From contig JBOGWX010000108.1 of the NCBI GenBank assembly GCA_050694055.1, positions 1 to 64,000 of the forward strand: a stretch of 64,000 nt of DNA, read 5' to 3'. Shown piece by piece: positions 16,835 to 25,159 of this stretch. The DNA comes from WHSV01 sp050694055 (GTDB lineage: Bacteria; Actinomycetota; CADDZG01; WHSQ01). The notes under the pieces are model-generated. The model worked only from the letters and a program-made list of their open reading frames with translations. It had not been told where the DNA came from and ran no database searches. The translations under genes were made by a program, and so were the position numbers. Every line of letters starts with the position of its first letter. Positions within the stretch are counted from its first letter, which is position 1.

Positions 16835-18844
16835 GTGAGCCCCATTCGCTCCCTCGCCGGGCTGGGGCGACCCTCGTTGCTGGCGGCTATCGTCTTCGCG
16901 CTCGTCGCCGTTGCTGCTTTCGTTGCAGCCGGGCGAAGCGGCCGGCGCGATTTGAGCGAGGCGGGCAAGCGCGCGCTCTACGCAACCTTCGGGTTCACCA
17001 CGCTCGCGACGGTAGCTCTGGTCACCGCTCTCCTGGCGCGCGACTTCAGTCTCAGCTACGTCGTCAATTACAGCTCTCGTTCCTTGAGCATCCCGTACAC
17101 CATTAGTTCCCTGTGGGGCGGGATGGAGGGCTCGCTGCTCTTTTGGACGACGCTCTTGACGGGGTTCTCGGCGCTCGCCGTCGCCAAGGCCCCCCCACGC
17201 AGCGCGAGGCTGGTTGGCTCGGCAGGCGCGGTCCTCATGGGCATCGCAGCCTTCTTCTTGTTCATGGTGGCCTTTCCCGGAAACCCGTTCGCCGAGGTCG
17301 GCGGCGGCGTCCCGACCGACGGCCAAGGCCTCAACCCACTTCTTCAGTCCCCCGGGATGATCATCCATCCGCCGCTCCTGTACACCGGCTTCGTCGGTTT
17401 TTCGATCCCGTTCGCGTTCGCCGTCGGAGCACTGTTCACTAAGCGGCTGGACGACTCCTGGTTCACCGCCACGCGCCGCTGGACCCTGTTCGCATGGACC
17501 GCCTTGAGCGTCGGCATCGTCCTCGGCGGCGCGTGGGCGTACACCGAGCTGGGATGGGGCGGGTACTGGGCCTGGGATCCGGTGGAGAACGCGTCCTTCA
17601 TGCCGTGGCTGACCGCGACCGCGTTCCTCCACTCGGTAGTGATCCAGGAGAAACGTCGCATGCTCAAGGTCTGGAACGTCACTTTGATCGTGCTGACCTA
17701 CGGGCTCGCGGTGTTCGGGACCTTTTTGACCCGATCAGGCCTCCTGAGCTCGATCCACACCTTCTCCGAAGGCCCGATAGGTAAGTACTTCCTGCCGTTC
17801 CTCGCACTCCTCTTGATCGGGGGACTCGGGATGGTGGCCTACCGGCTGGATGCGCTGAGGAGTGAGAACCGCCTGGACTCGCTGTTGTCCCGTGAGTCGG
17901 CGTTCATCGCCAACAACGTCCTCTTCGTGGCCGCCGCCTTCACGGTGTTGTGGGGCACGATGTACCCGATCATCGCCGAGGTCTTTACCGGCATCCGTCT
18001 GTCGGTAGGGCCGCCTTTCTTCAACACGATCTTCACGCCCATCGGACTCGCCATCATTGGTTTGGCCGGCATAGGCCCCCTCATCTCGTGGCGTCGCATG
18101 AGCAAGGGATCGTTCTGGCGCTTGGTGCAGGTCCCGCTGGGGGCCGGGATCGTGACGGCCGCCGGCCTGGGACTTCTCGGAATATCGAGCGCGGGGGCGT
18201 TGCTGTCCTTTGCGCTCTGCGCTTTCACCGCGACCGCGATCATCGCCGAGTTCACCAGGGGTAGCAGCGTCTACCGGCGGCGTGACGACATCGGAACGCT
18301 CGGCGCGATCAACCAGACCATCCGCCGTAACCGCCGGCGCTACGGGGGCTACATCGTGCATCTCGGCGTTCTATTGATCGTGATCGGCTTCGCCGGCAAC
18401 GCGTTCAAGACCGAGCGACGCGCGGACATGAGCCCGGGTGAGACCCTCGAGATCGGCTCCTACACGCTCACCTACGAGGGCCTCACCACGCAGAGCACAC
18501 CGGAGAAGGACATATACGAGGCTCAGATCGCCGTAAGCCGCGCCGGCGAAGCTCTCGGTGGGTTGCGGCCGCAGCGCAACCTTCACCTGGCACAAGGCCA
18601 GCCACAGAGCGAGGTCGCCATCCGCACGAACCCAATCGAGGATCTTTACGTCGTCATGACCGGCTTCGACGGCGACGGGTCGGCCGTGATCCGGGCCTTC
18701 GTCAACCCGCTGACGTGGTGGCTATGGGCCGGCGCCGCCGTGATGCTGGGCGGCATGCTGGTGATCATGTGGGGGTCGACGCCGGTCACGGTGACCTCCA
18801 CCGTGCGGGCGCCCGCGCAGCGAGAGCCGGCGGTGGCCCGATGA
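16835..18844 (+). CDS. ccmF: CcmF heme lyase component
   Basis: 669 residues, about 15 hydrophobic segments. It belongs to the heme-handling family: SSLWGGMEGSLLFWTTLL near residue 90, HPPLLYTGFVGF with a conserved His, and the WWD motif WGGYWAWDPVENASFMPW near 245. CcmF with CcmH ligates heme to apocytochrome c on the outer face of the membrane. A large outward domain lies near residues 520-640, before the last helix, as is usual. It begins at a GTG 13 bp after ccmE. Confidence 0.95.
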   Translation: MSPIRSLAGLGRPSLLAAIVFALVAVAAFVAAGRSGRRDLSEAGKRALYATFGFTTLATVALVTALLARDFSLSYVVNYSSRSLSIPYTISSLWGGMEGSLLFWTTLLTGFSALAVAKAPPRSARLVGSAGAVLMGIAAFFLFMVAFPGNPFAEVGGGVPTDGQGLNPLLQSPGMIIHPPLLYTGFVGFSIPFAFAVGALFTKRLDDSWFTATRRWTLFAWTALSVGIVLGGAWAYTELGWGGYWAWDPVENASFMPWLTATAFLHSVVIQEKRRMLKVWNVTLIVLTYGLAVFGTFLTRSGLLSSIHTFSEGPIGKYFLPFLALLLIGGLGMVAYRLDALRSENRLDSLLSRESAFIANNVLFVAAAFTVLWGTMYPIIAEVFTGIRLSVGPPFFNTIFTPIGLAIIGLAGIGPLISWRRMSKGSFWRLVQVPLGAGIVTAAGLGLLGISSAGALLSFALCAFTATAIIAEFTRGSSVYRRRDDIGTLGAINQTIRRNRRRYGGYIVHLGVLLIVIGFAGNAFKTERRADMSPGETLEIGSYTLTYEGLTTQSTPEKDIYEAQIAVSRAGEALGGLRPQRNLHLAQGQPQSEVAIRTNPIEDLYVVMTGFDGDGSAVIRAFVNPLTWWLWAGAAVMLGGMLVIMWGSTPVTVTSTVRAPAQREPAVAR

Positions 18845-19326
18845 CGCGCGCGGGCTGCGTGGCGCTGATGCTGGTTGCGATGCTGGCGGCGCCCGCCACC
18901 GCCCAGTCGCCCGAGGATCTCGCCAACGAGATCTCGAACAAGGTCATGTCGCCCTACTGTCCCGGGGTGACGCTGCACGACTGCCCGTCCCAGGAGGCAC
19001 TCGACCTGCGCGACGACATCGCGGGCTACGCAGCCCGGGGGATGAGCGAGGACGAGATCATGGACCGCCTCGAGGCCGACTTCGGGCCTTCGATCCGGGC
19101 GGAGCCCTCGTCCGACGGTGCCGGGGTGCTGGCCTGGGTCCTTCCCACCGTTGCGTTGCTCGTCGGAGGGGCAGCGGCCTGGACGCTCGTACGTCACTGG
19201 ACCGGCGCGCGCGTCCGCGCGGAGCCGGATCACCGAAAGACGGACGCGCGGCCTCTTTCGCCCGCCTCCGCCGAGGAGCGGCAACGTCTGAGCGCCGAGC
19301 TGGGCCGCTTGAGGAAACGGGCATGA
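18841..19326 (+). CDS. ccmH: CcmH-like apocytochrome c thiol oxidoreductase
   Basis: 161 residues. ATGA overlap with the ccmF stop. A signal sequence (CVALMLVAMLAAPATAQS) is followed by a small helical domain and a C-terminal helix (GVLAWVLPTVALLVGGAAAW). The redox motif is YCPGVTLHDCPS, a Cys-x7-Cys arrangement, where classic CcmH has LRCxxC. Similar CxGxxLxxC forms occur in CcmH-annotated proteins of several phyla (from memory). It would reduce or present the apocytochrome cysteines to CcmF. The C-terminal tail is charged and cytoplasmic. Confidence 0.8.
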   Translation: MTRAGCVALMLVAMLAAPATAQSPEDLANEISNKVMSPYCPGVTLHDCPSQEALDLRDDIAGYAARGMSEDEIMDRLEADFGPSIRAEPSSDGAGVLAWVLPTVALLVGGAAAWTLVRHWTGARVRAEPDHRKTDARPLSPASAEERQRLSAELGRLRKRA

Positions 19327-19709
19327 TCCCGATGCTTCTGGTCCTCGCCCTGGCACTCGCCGCCCTCGCATGGGTGTCGCTTCCGTTGCGCCGGGGCGTC
19401 CGTACCGATCCGGGCGGCGGCTCGCCGGAGCTCGAAGAAGCCGTCGCAGAGAAGAGGTCCGCCCTGCTGGCCATCCTCGACCTCGAGGAGGAGCGCGCCA
19501 CCGGCAAGCTTTCGGAGCGCGACTTCGACCACCTCAGGGCCGATTACGAGGCACGGGCCCTCAGCGCGCTGCGTCAAGCCGACGCTCTGCGAGACTCGTC
19601 GGACGATGATGACGAGCTCGAGATCGCGGCCGTCAGGGACCGCCTGAGATGTCCCCACTGTGGTGCCGCCCGCGCGCCGGACAAGGCGTGCGAGTGGTGC
19701 GGCGCCTGA
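19323..19709 (+). CDS. Small membrane protein with zinc ribbon, CcmI-like position
   Basis: 128 residues, ATGA overlap with the previous gene. One helix at the start (MLLVLALALAALAWVSLPL), then a coiled stretch (EEAVAEKRSALLAILDLEEERATGKLS style, DYEARALSAL), then a C-terminal zinc ribbon CPHCGAARAPDKACEWCG. The helix-plus-coil part resembles the N-terminal region of CcmI and related proteins; the TPR domain of CcmI is missing and a zinc ribbon takes its place. Position between ccmH and ccmA supports a part in cytochrome c maturation, but the exact job is unknown. Confidence 0.65.
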   Translation: MIPMLLVLALALAALAWVSLPLRRGVRTDPGGGSPELEEAVAEKRSALLAILDLEEERATGKLSERDFDHLRADYEARALSALRQADALRDSSDDDDELEIAAVRDRLRCPHCGAARAPDKACEWCGA

Positions 19710-20896
19710 TCCCGGCGCTGCTCGTGACCTTGGTCTGCGGCGCGGTTCTGATTCCCGCGCCCCTGCACGCGGCCGAGAGGGGCACGATCCAAGGAATCGT
19801 GACCAACGGCACGACCGGTAAGCCCCAGGAGGGGGTCGAGGTCAGGCTGCTGGGCGGACGTCGGAGCGAGGAAGGCGACTTCCGCCAGGATATCGACGAG
19901 GTTGCCACCAGCGACGGTAAGGGGGAATTCGAGTTCACGGACTTGCCGGCGGGTCGCGCGCGCGCCTACGCACTCGATGCAAGCTTCGACGGCGGGATGT
20001 TCCCCGGCGGTGTCGTTACGATTCCGTCGGCAGGCGACGTCATCGAGGTCACGCAGAAGGTCTGGAACACGACGTCGGACCCTCGTTCCATCGTGATCCA
20101 GAACGACAACATGTTCGTTCTGGAGGGCGATGAGGGGGCCGACGTGATCGAGTCCTTCACGATCGTCAACGTCGGCGACGAGGCCTACATAGGACGAGGC
20201 GCGGCCTTCGATGCGGCCGAGGAGGGCGGTAAGCCCACCCCCACGCTCTCGTTCTCCTTTCCCGAGGGAGCAGCTCGCAACGGCGTCCAGATCGTCGAGT
20301 CCGATCTCGACGTCCCGGAACTGCTGGACACCGAGACCGGGATCGGCATCACGAGCGCGATCCCCCCCGACGAAACCCGCATCACCTTCGCCTACAGCCT
20401 GCGGGTCGAGACGGGACAGCTGGATCTAACCAGACGCGCGCTGTATCCGATCCTCAATGTCAACCTCTTCGCCGAGCGTCCTTTCGCCATCGACTCACCG
20501 AAGCTCTTCGAGGATGGAGAGGAGACCATCGAAGGCGTCACCTACGCTCGTTACCGAAGCGAAGACCGCGTGACGGAGGGTGACTCGATCCCCATCATCG
20601 CGGTCGCCGAGGGCGACGACGACTTCGCTCTGCGCGCGGGCGCGATCGCAGCCGGCGCGCTGCTGGTGGTCCTCCTGGCATTCGCATTGCTGCGGCGGCG
20701 CGGAGGCGCTCGGGCCGCTACGAGAGCACGAGTCGAGCCGGTAGAGCAGACGCGCGACGAGCTTCTGGTGGCGATTGCCCGCCTCGATCTCGACTACAGC
20801 AACGGCCGAGTCGACCGAGAGCAGTGGGTTGCGACACGGGCGCAGCTCAAGTCCGAACTCGCGGAGACCAAAGCGCCGGAGCCTGCAGTTGAGTGA
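19697..20896 (+). CDS. Secreted beta-domain protein with carboxypeptidase-regulatory-like domain, in the ccm operon
   Basis: About 399 residues from a GTG at 19697 (VRRLIPALLVTLVCGAVLIP); a GTG at 19694 is equal and an ATG at 19649 gives a longer form without a clean signal peptide. The signal peptide ends near HAAERG. Residues 30-120 (GIVTNGTTGKPQEGVEVRL, EFEFTDLPAGRARAYAL) fit a carboxypeptidase-regulatory-like beta-sandwich. The middle is beta-rich. A helix near 320-340 (AGAIAAGALLVVLLAFALL) is followed by a cytoplasmic tail with ELLVAIARLDLDYSNGRVD, like the coiled part of the gene before it. No enzyme motif is seen. It may help apocytochrome handling; this rests on location only. Confidence 0.6.
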   Translation: MRRLIPALLVTLVCGAVLIPAPLHAAERGTIQGIVTNGTTGKPQEGVEVRLLGGRRSEEGDFRQDIDEVATSDGKGEFEFTDLPAGRARAYALDASFDGGMFPGGVVTIPSAGDVIEVTQKVWNTTSDPRSIVIQNDNMFVLEGDEGADVIESFTIVNVGDEAYIGRGAAFDAAEEGGKPTPTLSFSFPEGAARNGVQIVESDLDVPELLDTETGIGITSAIPPDETRITFAYSLRVETGQLDLTRRALYPILNVNLFAERPFAIDSPKLFEDGEETIEGVTYARYRSEDRVTEGDSIPIIAVAEGDDDFALRAGAIAAGALLVVLLAFALLRRRGGARAATRARVEPVEQTRDELLVAIARLDLDYSNGRVDREQWVATRAQLKSELAETKAPEPAVE

Positions 20897-21584
20897 TCCG
20901 GGCTTTCGTTCGGAGCGAGGCTGCATCGAGTTGAAAGGACTCACGGTCTCTTACGGCTCGACCGTCGCACTTAAGCCCCTGAACCTGACGCTGTACGACG
21001 GCGTCACCGGAGTCTTCGGACCCAACGGCGCGGGCAAATCGACCCTGCTGCGCGTGCTGGCCGGCTTGCTACGTCCCAGCGGTGGATCGGCGTCGTTGTG
21101 GGGGAGGGAGATCCGATCGTCGGACGAGATGATTCGGCGGCGCATCGGCTACGCCGGCCACGAATCGGGGCTCTACTCACGACTCTCGGTCACCGAGAAC
21201 CTGACGCTGTTCGCCGAGTTGTATGGAGTACGGCGCGCGCGAGTGGACGAGGTCCTCGAGGGTCTGGCTCTGACGGAGCGTGCCGGCGCACCGGTTGGAG
21301 CGCTCTCCGCCGGCCTCAAGCGGCGAGCGGCCGTTGCGCGCGCGGTGCTGCACGAACCCGACGTCCTCCTGCTGGACGAGCCCTACGCGAACCTCGACGA
21401 CGACGCCGCCGAGCGCGTGTCGGTAACCATCAAGTCCTGGCGCTCGCCCGGTCGCGTCGCACTCATCGCGACGCACGGCGCCAAGAGAGTCAAAGCCTTC
21501 GCCGATGCGGGCATCATCGTCCAGCGAGGAATCGTCATCAGCTATCGCCGCCGCACCGCAACCGGTTACGAGATGGCCACTTAG
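20889..21584 (+). CDS. ccmA: CcmA heme exporter ATP-binding protein
   Basis: About 231 residues from a TTG at 20889 that overlaps the previous stop; the exact start is uncertain because the frame is open further up to 20775. All ABC ATPase motifs are present: Walker A GPNGAGKST, signature LSAGLKRRAAVARA, Walker B VLLLDEPYANLD and switch histidine in IATHG. The length is normal for CcmA. With CcmB and CcmC it drives release of heme-loaded CcmE. It is followed directly by ccmB. Confidence 0.88.
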   Translation: MSDPGFRSERGCIELKGLTVSYGSTVALKPLNLTLYDGVTGVFGPNGAGKSTLLRVLAGLLRPSGGSASLWGREIRSSDEMIRRRIGYAGHESGLYSRLSVTENLTLFAELYGVRRARVDEVLEGLALTERAGAPVGALSAGLKRRAAVARAVLHEPDVLLLDEPYANLDDDAAERVSVTIKSWRSPGRVALIATHGAKRVKAFADAGIIVQRGIVISYRRRTATGYEMAT

Positions 21585-22322
21585 ATGGAGGTTGCCGTCC
21601 GCGAGCCCGGCTTTGTCGCCAAGACCACGGCGTTGATCCGCAAGGACCTGCGCGTCGAAGCGCGGGGACGCGACACGCTGCCGCCCATGCTCGCTTTCTG
21701 CCTCACCGTGGCTCTTCTGCTGTCGTTCTCGTTGCCCGGGAACGCGGTCATGCGCGACCCGGTGGAAGTTCCGATTGGAACCGTGGCGCTCGCCGACGTC
21801 ATCGCGGGCTTCTTGTGGATCACGGTGCTGTTCGCAGGCCTGATCGGCTTCGCGCGCACCTTCGAGATCGAGCGAGAGGACGGCGCCCTGGACGCTCTCC
21901 TCCTCGTCCCGTTGGATCGCTCGGGCTTGTTTGTCGCGAAGGCCCTCAGCAACCTCGTCTACCTCGTCGTGATGCAGTTGTTGCTGGTTCCGGTGTTCGC
22001 CCTGTTCTTCTCGTTGCGACTGGGCCGCGATTGGTTGGTGCTCGCGCTCGTAATCGCGTTGGTCGATGTCGGATTCTCCGCGCTCGGCACGTTGTTCGCG
22101 GCGCTCGCCGCCCAGACCCGGAGCCGGGAGCTCATCTTGCCCCTCCTTGCGCTGCCCGCGCTGGTACCGATCTTCATAGCGGCGGTCGAGCTCACCTCGG
22201 ATCTGTTCATGGGCGGAGGGCTCGAGGCCGTCGCCGCAAGAGGATGGTTGGGAGTGCTCGTCGTATTTGATGTGGTATTCGCTACGGTAGGAGCCCTGGC
22301 GTTCGAATTCGCAATCGACTGA
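21585..22322 (+). CDS. ccmB: CcmB heme exporter membrane protein
   Basis: 245 residues, six hydrophobic segments. ALIRKDLRVEARGRDTLPPML near the start and FEIEREDGALDALLLVPLD in the first loop match CcmB. The start follows the ccmA stop with no gap. It is the membrane partner of CcmA. Confidence 0.92.
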   Translation: MEVAVREPGFVAKTTALIRKDLRVEARGRDTLPPMLAFCLTVALLLSFSLPGNAVMRDPVEVPIGTVALADVIAGFLWITVLFAGLIGFARTFEIEREDGALDALLLVPLDRSGLFVAKALSNLVYLVVMQLLLVPVFALFFSLRLGRDWLVLALVIALVDVGFSALGTLFAALAAQTRSRELILPLLALPALVPIFIAAVELTSDLFMGGGLEAVAARGWLGVLVVFDVVFATVGALAFEFAID

Positions 22323-22341
22323 CCCCAAGAAGATCGGTTCA

Positions 22342-23502
22342 ATGAGACGACTGTCCACCATCTTCATATCGCTGTTGCTCGTTGCGGCCGCCTGTGGCGG
22401 CGAGGCTGAGCCGGCGGCCGAGAGCCTTCTAACCGAGGCGTCCGCCGAGGGTGGAATCTCGCTGCCCGAGCCGCTCGACGCCACGGCTGCCTACCTCGTC
22501 GCTCCCGAATCGCCCGCGGGACCCGAGACCCTGAGTAAGCTCGAAGAGGTCGACGGCGTCAACCTCGTCGTCCCCGCCTCGATCCGCCGGATGGAGGTCT
22601 CAGGGCCTGAGGGGACTCGAGAGCTGCGCGTGGCGGCCGTCGATCCGCTGGAGTATCGCTCCATCGCGCCGCTCCCGACGAACGAGGCGGAGTTCGTGTG
22701 GACCTCGCTCCTCGGCGGCGAGGTGGTGCTCACCTTCGAAGCTGCCGAGAAACTGGGGATCGAGGATGGCGGCATCGTCGAGCTCTCGGGGGGCCGGGAA
22801 GTCGAGGTGGGAGCCTTCGCCGATAACCAGACGCCCAACATCGCCGACGTCGTGGTCGATCTCAGCGTCGAGGAGCAACTCCCACCGGCCGACGACCAGG
22901 TGTTGACGGTCGGAGTCGAGCCGGGCACCTCGTTGGACGCCCTCGGGGTGGAGCTCACCGACCGTCTGCCGGGCTCGAAGCTGGTTCCCCTCGTCCCCCC
23001 CAGCCTGACCACCAATCCCCATCCCCGTACCGGCGGAGGCGAAGACGGTGGCTCCGGCGGCGAGCTCATAGGGACCCTGCGCTACAAGGTGCTCGACGAC
23101 GGCTTCATCAAACCCGAGCAGGCCTGGGTCGACGCCAACATCGCCACGACCTCGGTTTCGATCATCGGTGAGGTCAGCTGCCACCGGCTGATGCTGCCGC
23201 AGCTGCAGGCCGCCCTCGCCGAGATAGCCAGCGAGGGTTTCGCGGGCCGGCTGCGACCGGGCGACTACGGCGGTTGCTACGTGCCTCGGTTCATCGATCG
23301 CAATCCCGAGCTGCCTCTGTCGATGCACGCCTTCGGTCTGGCCATCGACCTCAACGTCTCGACCAATCATCTCGGCACCGCCGGGGACATGGACCCGCGC
23401 GTGGTCGAGATCTTCGAGCGCTGGGGCTTCGTCTGGGGCGGCGACTGGTCGCGCCCCGACCCGATGCACTTCGAGCTGGGACGCCTGGTAGAGACCGGCT
23501 GA
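22342..23502 (+). CDS. Lipoprotein with M15 (VanY-like) peptidase domain
   Basis: 386 residues. A lipobox (LLVAAACGG, Cys near 18) predicts a lipid anchor. The N-terminal 220 residues have no family I know. The C-terminal domain (about 240-380) has the M15 metallopeptidase motifs SMHAFGLAIDLN (SxHxxGxAxD) and PMHFEL, so the zinc ligands look complete. Such enzymes cut D-Ala or L-Ala-D-Glu bonds in cell-wall peptides. It lies between ccmB and ccmC on the same strand with only 19 bp before it, an unexpected place for a wall enzyme. It may make room for membrane complexes in the wall, or simply share a promoter. Confidence 0.75.
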   Translation: MRRLSTIFISLLLVAAACGGEAEPAAESLLTEASAEGGISLPEPLDATAAYLVAPESPAGPETLSKLEEVDGVNLVVPASIRRMEVSGPEGTRELRVAAVDPLEYRSIAPLPTNEAEFVWTSLLGGEVVLTFEAAEKLGIEDGGIVELSGGREVEVGAFADNQTPNIADVVVDLSVEEQLPPADDQVLTVGVEPGTSLDALGVELTDRLPGSKLVPLVPPSLTTNPHPRTGGGEDGGSGGELIGTLRYKVLDDGFIKPEQAWVDANIATTSVSIIGEVSCHRLMLPQLQAALAEIASEGFAGRLRPGDYGGCYVPRFIDRNPELPLSMHAFGLAIDLNVSTNHLGTAGDMDPRVVEIFERWGFVWGGDWSRPDPMHFELGRLVETG

Positions 23503-23550
23503 CCTGCCCCCGCCGGACCAATCAGGCATCGCTATCCAGCTTTCGTCTGG

Positions 23551-23605
23551 TCACCCATCGCGATCCGGCAAAGTGCTCGGTGCGGACCAAACGCCGGATC
23601 GAGTT
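23551..23605 (+). repeat. Dispersed intergenic repeat, copy A
   Basis: 55 bp, matching 48541-48595 at 46 of 55 positions. It contains GATCCGGC (23562-23569) and GCCGGATC (23593-23600), a perfect 8-bp inverted repeat, and inside it CTCGGT...ATCGAG that can pair with one G-T. It lies in the 213-bp gap between the M15 peptidase gene and ccmC. No protein frame is shared by the copies. Confidence 0.7.
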
Positions 23606-23715
23606 CCACCGGCGGACGACAGATCGTTCTCGCGCGCAGGCGGCGCTGGGCAAGCGCCGCTAGAGAATGGATGCCCCTGGATTCGCTAGCGCGCGGCGGT
23701 TAGTAGGCTGGCTGG

Positions 23716-24498
23716 GTGAGCTCTAGCCCTGCTCCGAAGCTCGGCCGCGCGGCACGAGTACCGGAGTCCCCGAAGGTCAAGGCCCTGGGCCTGGTGGCGT
23801 GGGCCTCCGTGGTGGTGGCGCTCGGCATGATGTTCCTGGTCGCCCGCGTGGACGACTTCAACGGTCCCATTCAGAAGATCTTCTACGTCCACGTGCCCTC
23901 GGCGTGGCTCGCCTATCTCTCGTTCGCGATCGTGTTCCTCTGCTCCATCGCCTTTCTCCGCACCGAGAACCGGCGCTGGGACCTGCTGGCGCACTCGGCG
24001 GCTGAAGTAGGAGTGGTCTTCACGAGCCTCGTCCTGATCACCGGGCCCATCTGGGCGCGGCCCGTCTGGGGAACTTGGTGGCAGTGGGACGCGCGGCTCA
24101 CCTCGACCCTCGTGCTGTGGCTCGTCTACACCGGCTATTTGTTCCTGCGGGGGCTGTCGACCGACCCGTCGCGCAGCGGCCGCCTCGCCGCGGTCGTCGG
24201 AATCATCGGCTTCATCAACGTCCCGATCGTGCACTACTCGGTCAACTGGTGGCGGACACTGCACCCGGTGGGGCCGACGGTGGCGGACCCGGTCAACAAC
24301 TCGGGGTTCGAGACGCCGGAACTGGCGACTTTCTTCGTAGCGCTCGGAGCCTTCACGCTGCTGTTCGCCTGGCTGCTGGCGATCCGGGTGCAGCTGGGGC
24401 GGCTGCAGGACTCGGTCGACGCCCGAGCCATCGAGGTCGAATCGCTGCAGGAGCAAGCTCCTCAACCCCGGCGGCCGGCGGCGGCGCAGCCGACATGA
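23716..24498 (+). CDS. ccmC: CcmC heme transporter/ligase component
   Basis: 260 residues from a GTG. Six helices. It carries QKIFYVHVPSAWLAYLSF with the first heme histidine, the WWD motif WGTWWQWDARLTSTLVLW, and VPIVHYSVNWWRTLH with the second histidine. CcmC loads heme on CcmE. TAGGCT at 23704-23709 would start a transcript at the GTG itself, so this gene may have its own leaderless promoter after the repeat-bearing gap. A charged cytoplasmic tail follows the last helix. Confidence 0.93.
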   Translation: MSSSPAPKLGRAARVPESPKVKALGLVAWASVVVALGMMFLVARVDDFNGPIQKIFYVHVPSAWLAYLSFAIVFLCSIAFLRTENRRWDLLAHSAAEVGVVFTSLVLITGPIWARPVWGTWWQWDARLTSTLVLWLVYTGYLFLRGLSTDPSRSGRLAAVVGIIGFINVPIVHYSVNWWRTLHPVGPTVADPVNNSGFETPELATFFVALGAFTLLFAWLLAIRVQLGRLQDSVDARAIEVESLQEQAPQPRRPAAAQPT

Positions 24499-24635
24499 GC
24501 ACGACCACCTGGATGATCGTCGCCTTTCTGGCCGTGGGTGCGGGAATCGGCGGCTATCTGCTGTCCGTCGGCGCGCGCAGGAGGCATGCGCACAGGCGAC
24601 TGAGGGAGCTCGAGGACCGAGCCGAGGGGTCCTGA
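24495..24635 (+). CDS. ccmD: CcmD-like small membrane protein
   Basis: 46 residues, ATGA overlap with ccmC. One helix (WMIVAFLAVGAGIGGYLLSV) followed by a very basic tail (GARRRHAHRRLRELEDRAEG), the usual plan of CcmD. It helps release holo-CcmE from CcmABC. Confidence 0.8.
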   Translation: MSTTTWMIVAFLAVGAGIGGYLLSVGARRRHAHRRLRELEDRAEGS

Positions 24636-24739
24636 TCCCGAGGGGCCGCAAAGTCCCTGCTCAAAAGCACAATGCCACAACCTAGGGCGCGCAAGGGCAC
24701 AACCGTAAAGCACCGTTTGGTTGCTAATATGACGTGTGA

Positions 24740-25111
24740 ATGGCAATCACGGAACGCATCTACAGGCGAACGGACCAACCGATGAGTTGGGCCAAAGCAA
24801 TCGTCACGGGATCCCTGGTTTGGATTCTTGGAATCATTCTGCTTGGGCAACTGCCCTCGGCGATCATTTATTACGCCGACCAGTACGTGGCTCAGATCAT
24901 CGAATTCTCCACCAACATTCCGGGTGTCAATGCCGAGGGGCTCAACCCGAAGCAGGTGGCCATCCTTCGAGACATCGTGGCGAACTCCGTCCAGATGGGC
25001 TTTTTGACCGTCGCGCTCATCGCGGCTTACATCTGGCAGGAGCGTAAGCGCAAGAGGCTGGGAACCAAGGGTCACACGGACACCGTCAAGGGCTACCTGT
25101 CGGGCAAGTAA
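24740..25111 (+). CDS. Unknown two-helix membrane protein ahead of the bc-complex genes
   Basis: 123 residues. Two helices (about 22-45, TGSLVWILGIILLGQLPSAI, and about 90-108, MGFLTVALIAAYIW) flank an outward loop. The tail is basic (QERKRKRLGTKGH). No family is recognised. It opens the row ferredoxin, cytochrome b, Rieske, cytochrome c on the same strand, so it may be an accessory subunit of that complex. TAATAT at 24725-24730 would start the transcript about 3 nt before the ATG. Confidence 0.65.
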   Translation: MAITERIYRRTDQPMSWAKAIVTGSLVWILGIILLGQLPSAIIYYADQYVAQIIEFSTNIPGVNAEGLNPKQVAILRDIVANSVQMGFLTVALIAAYIWQERKRKRLGTKGHTDTVKGYLSGK

Positions 25112-25159
25112 GAATGCCCACGATCGCCGAGAATCCGACTTCAAGAGGAGGTGTGTGAG

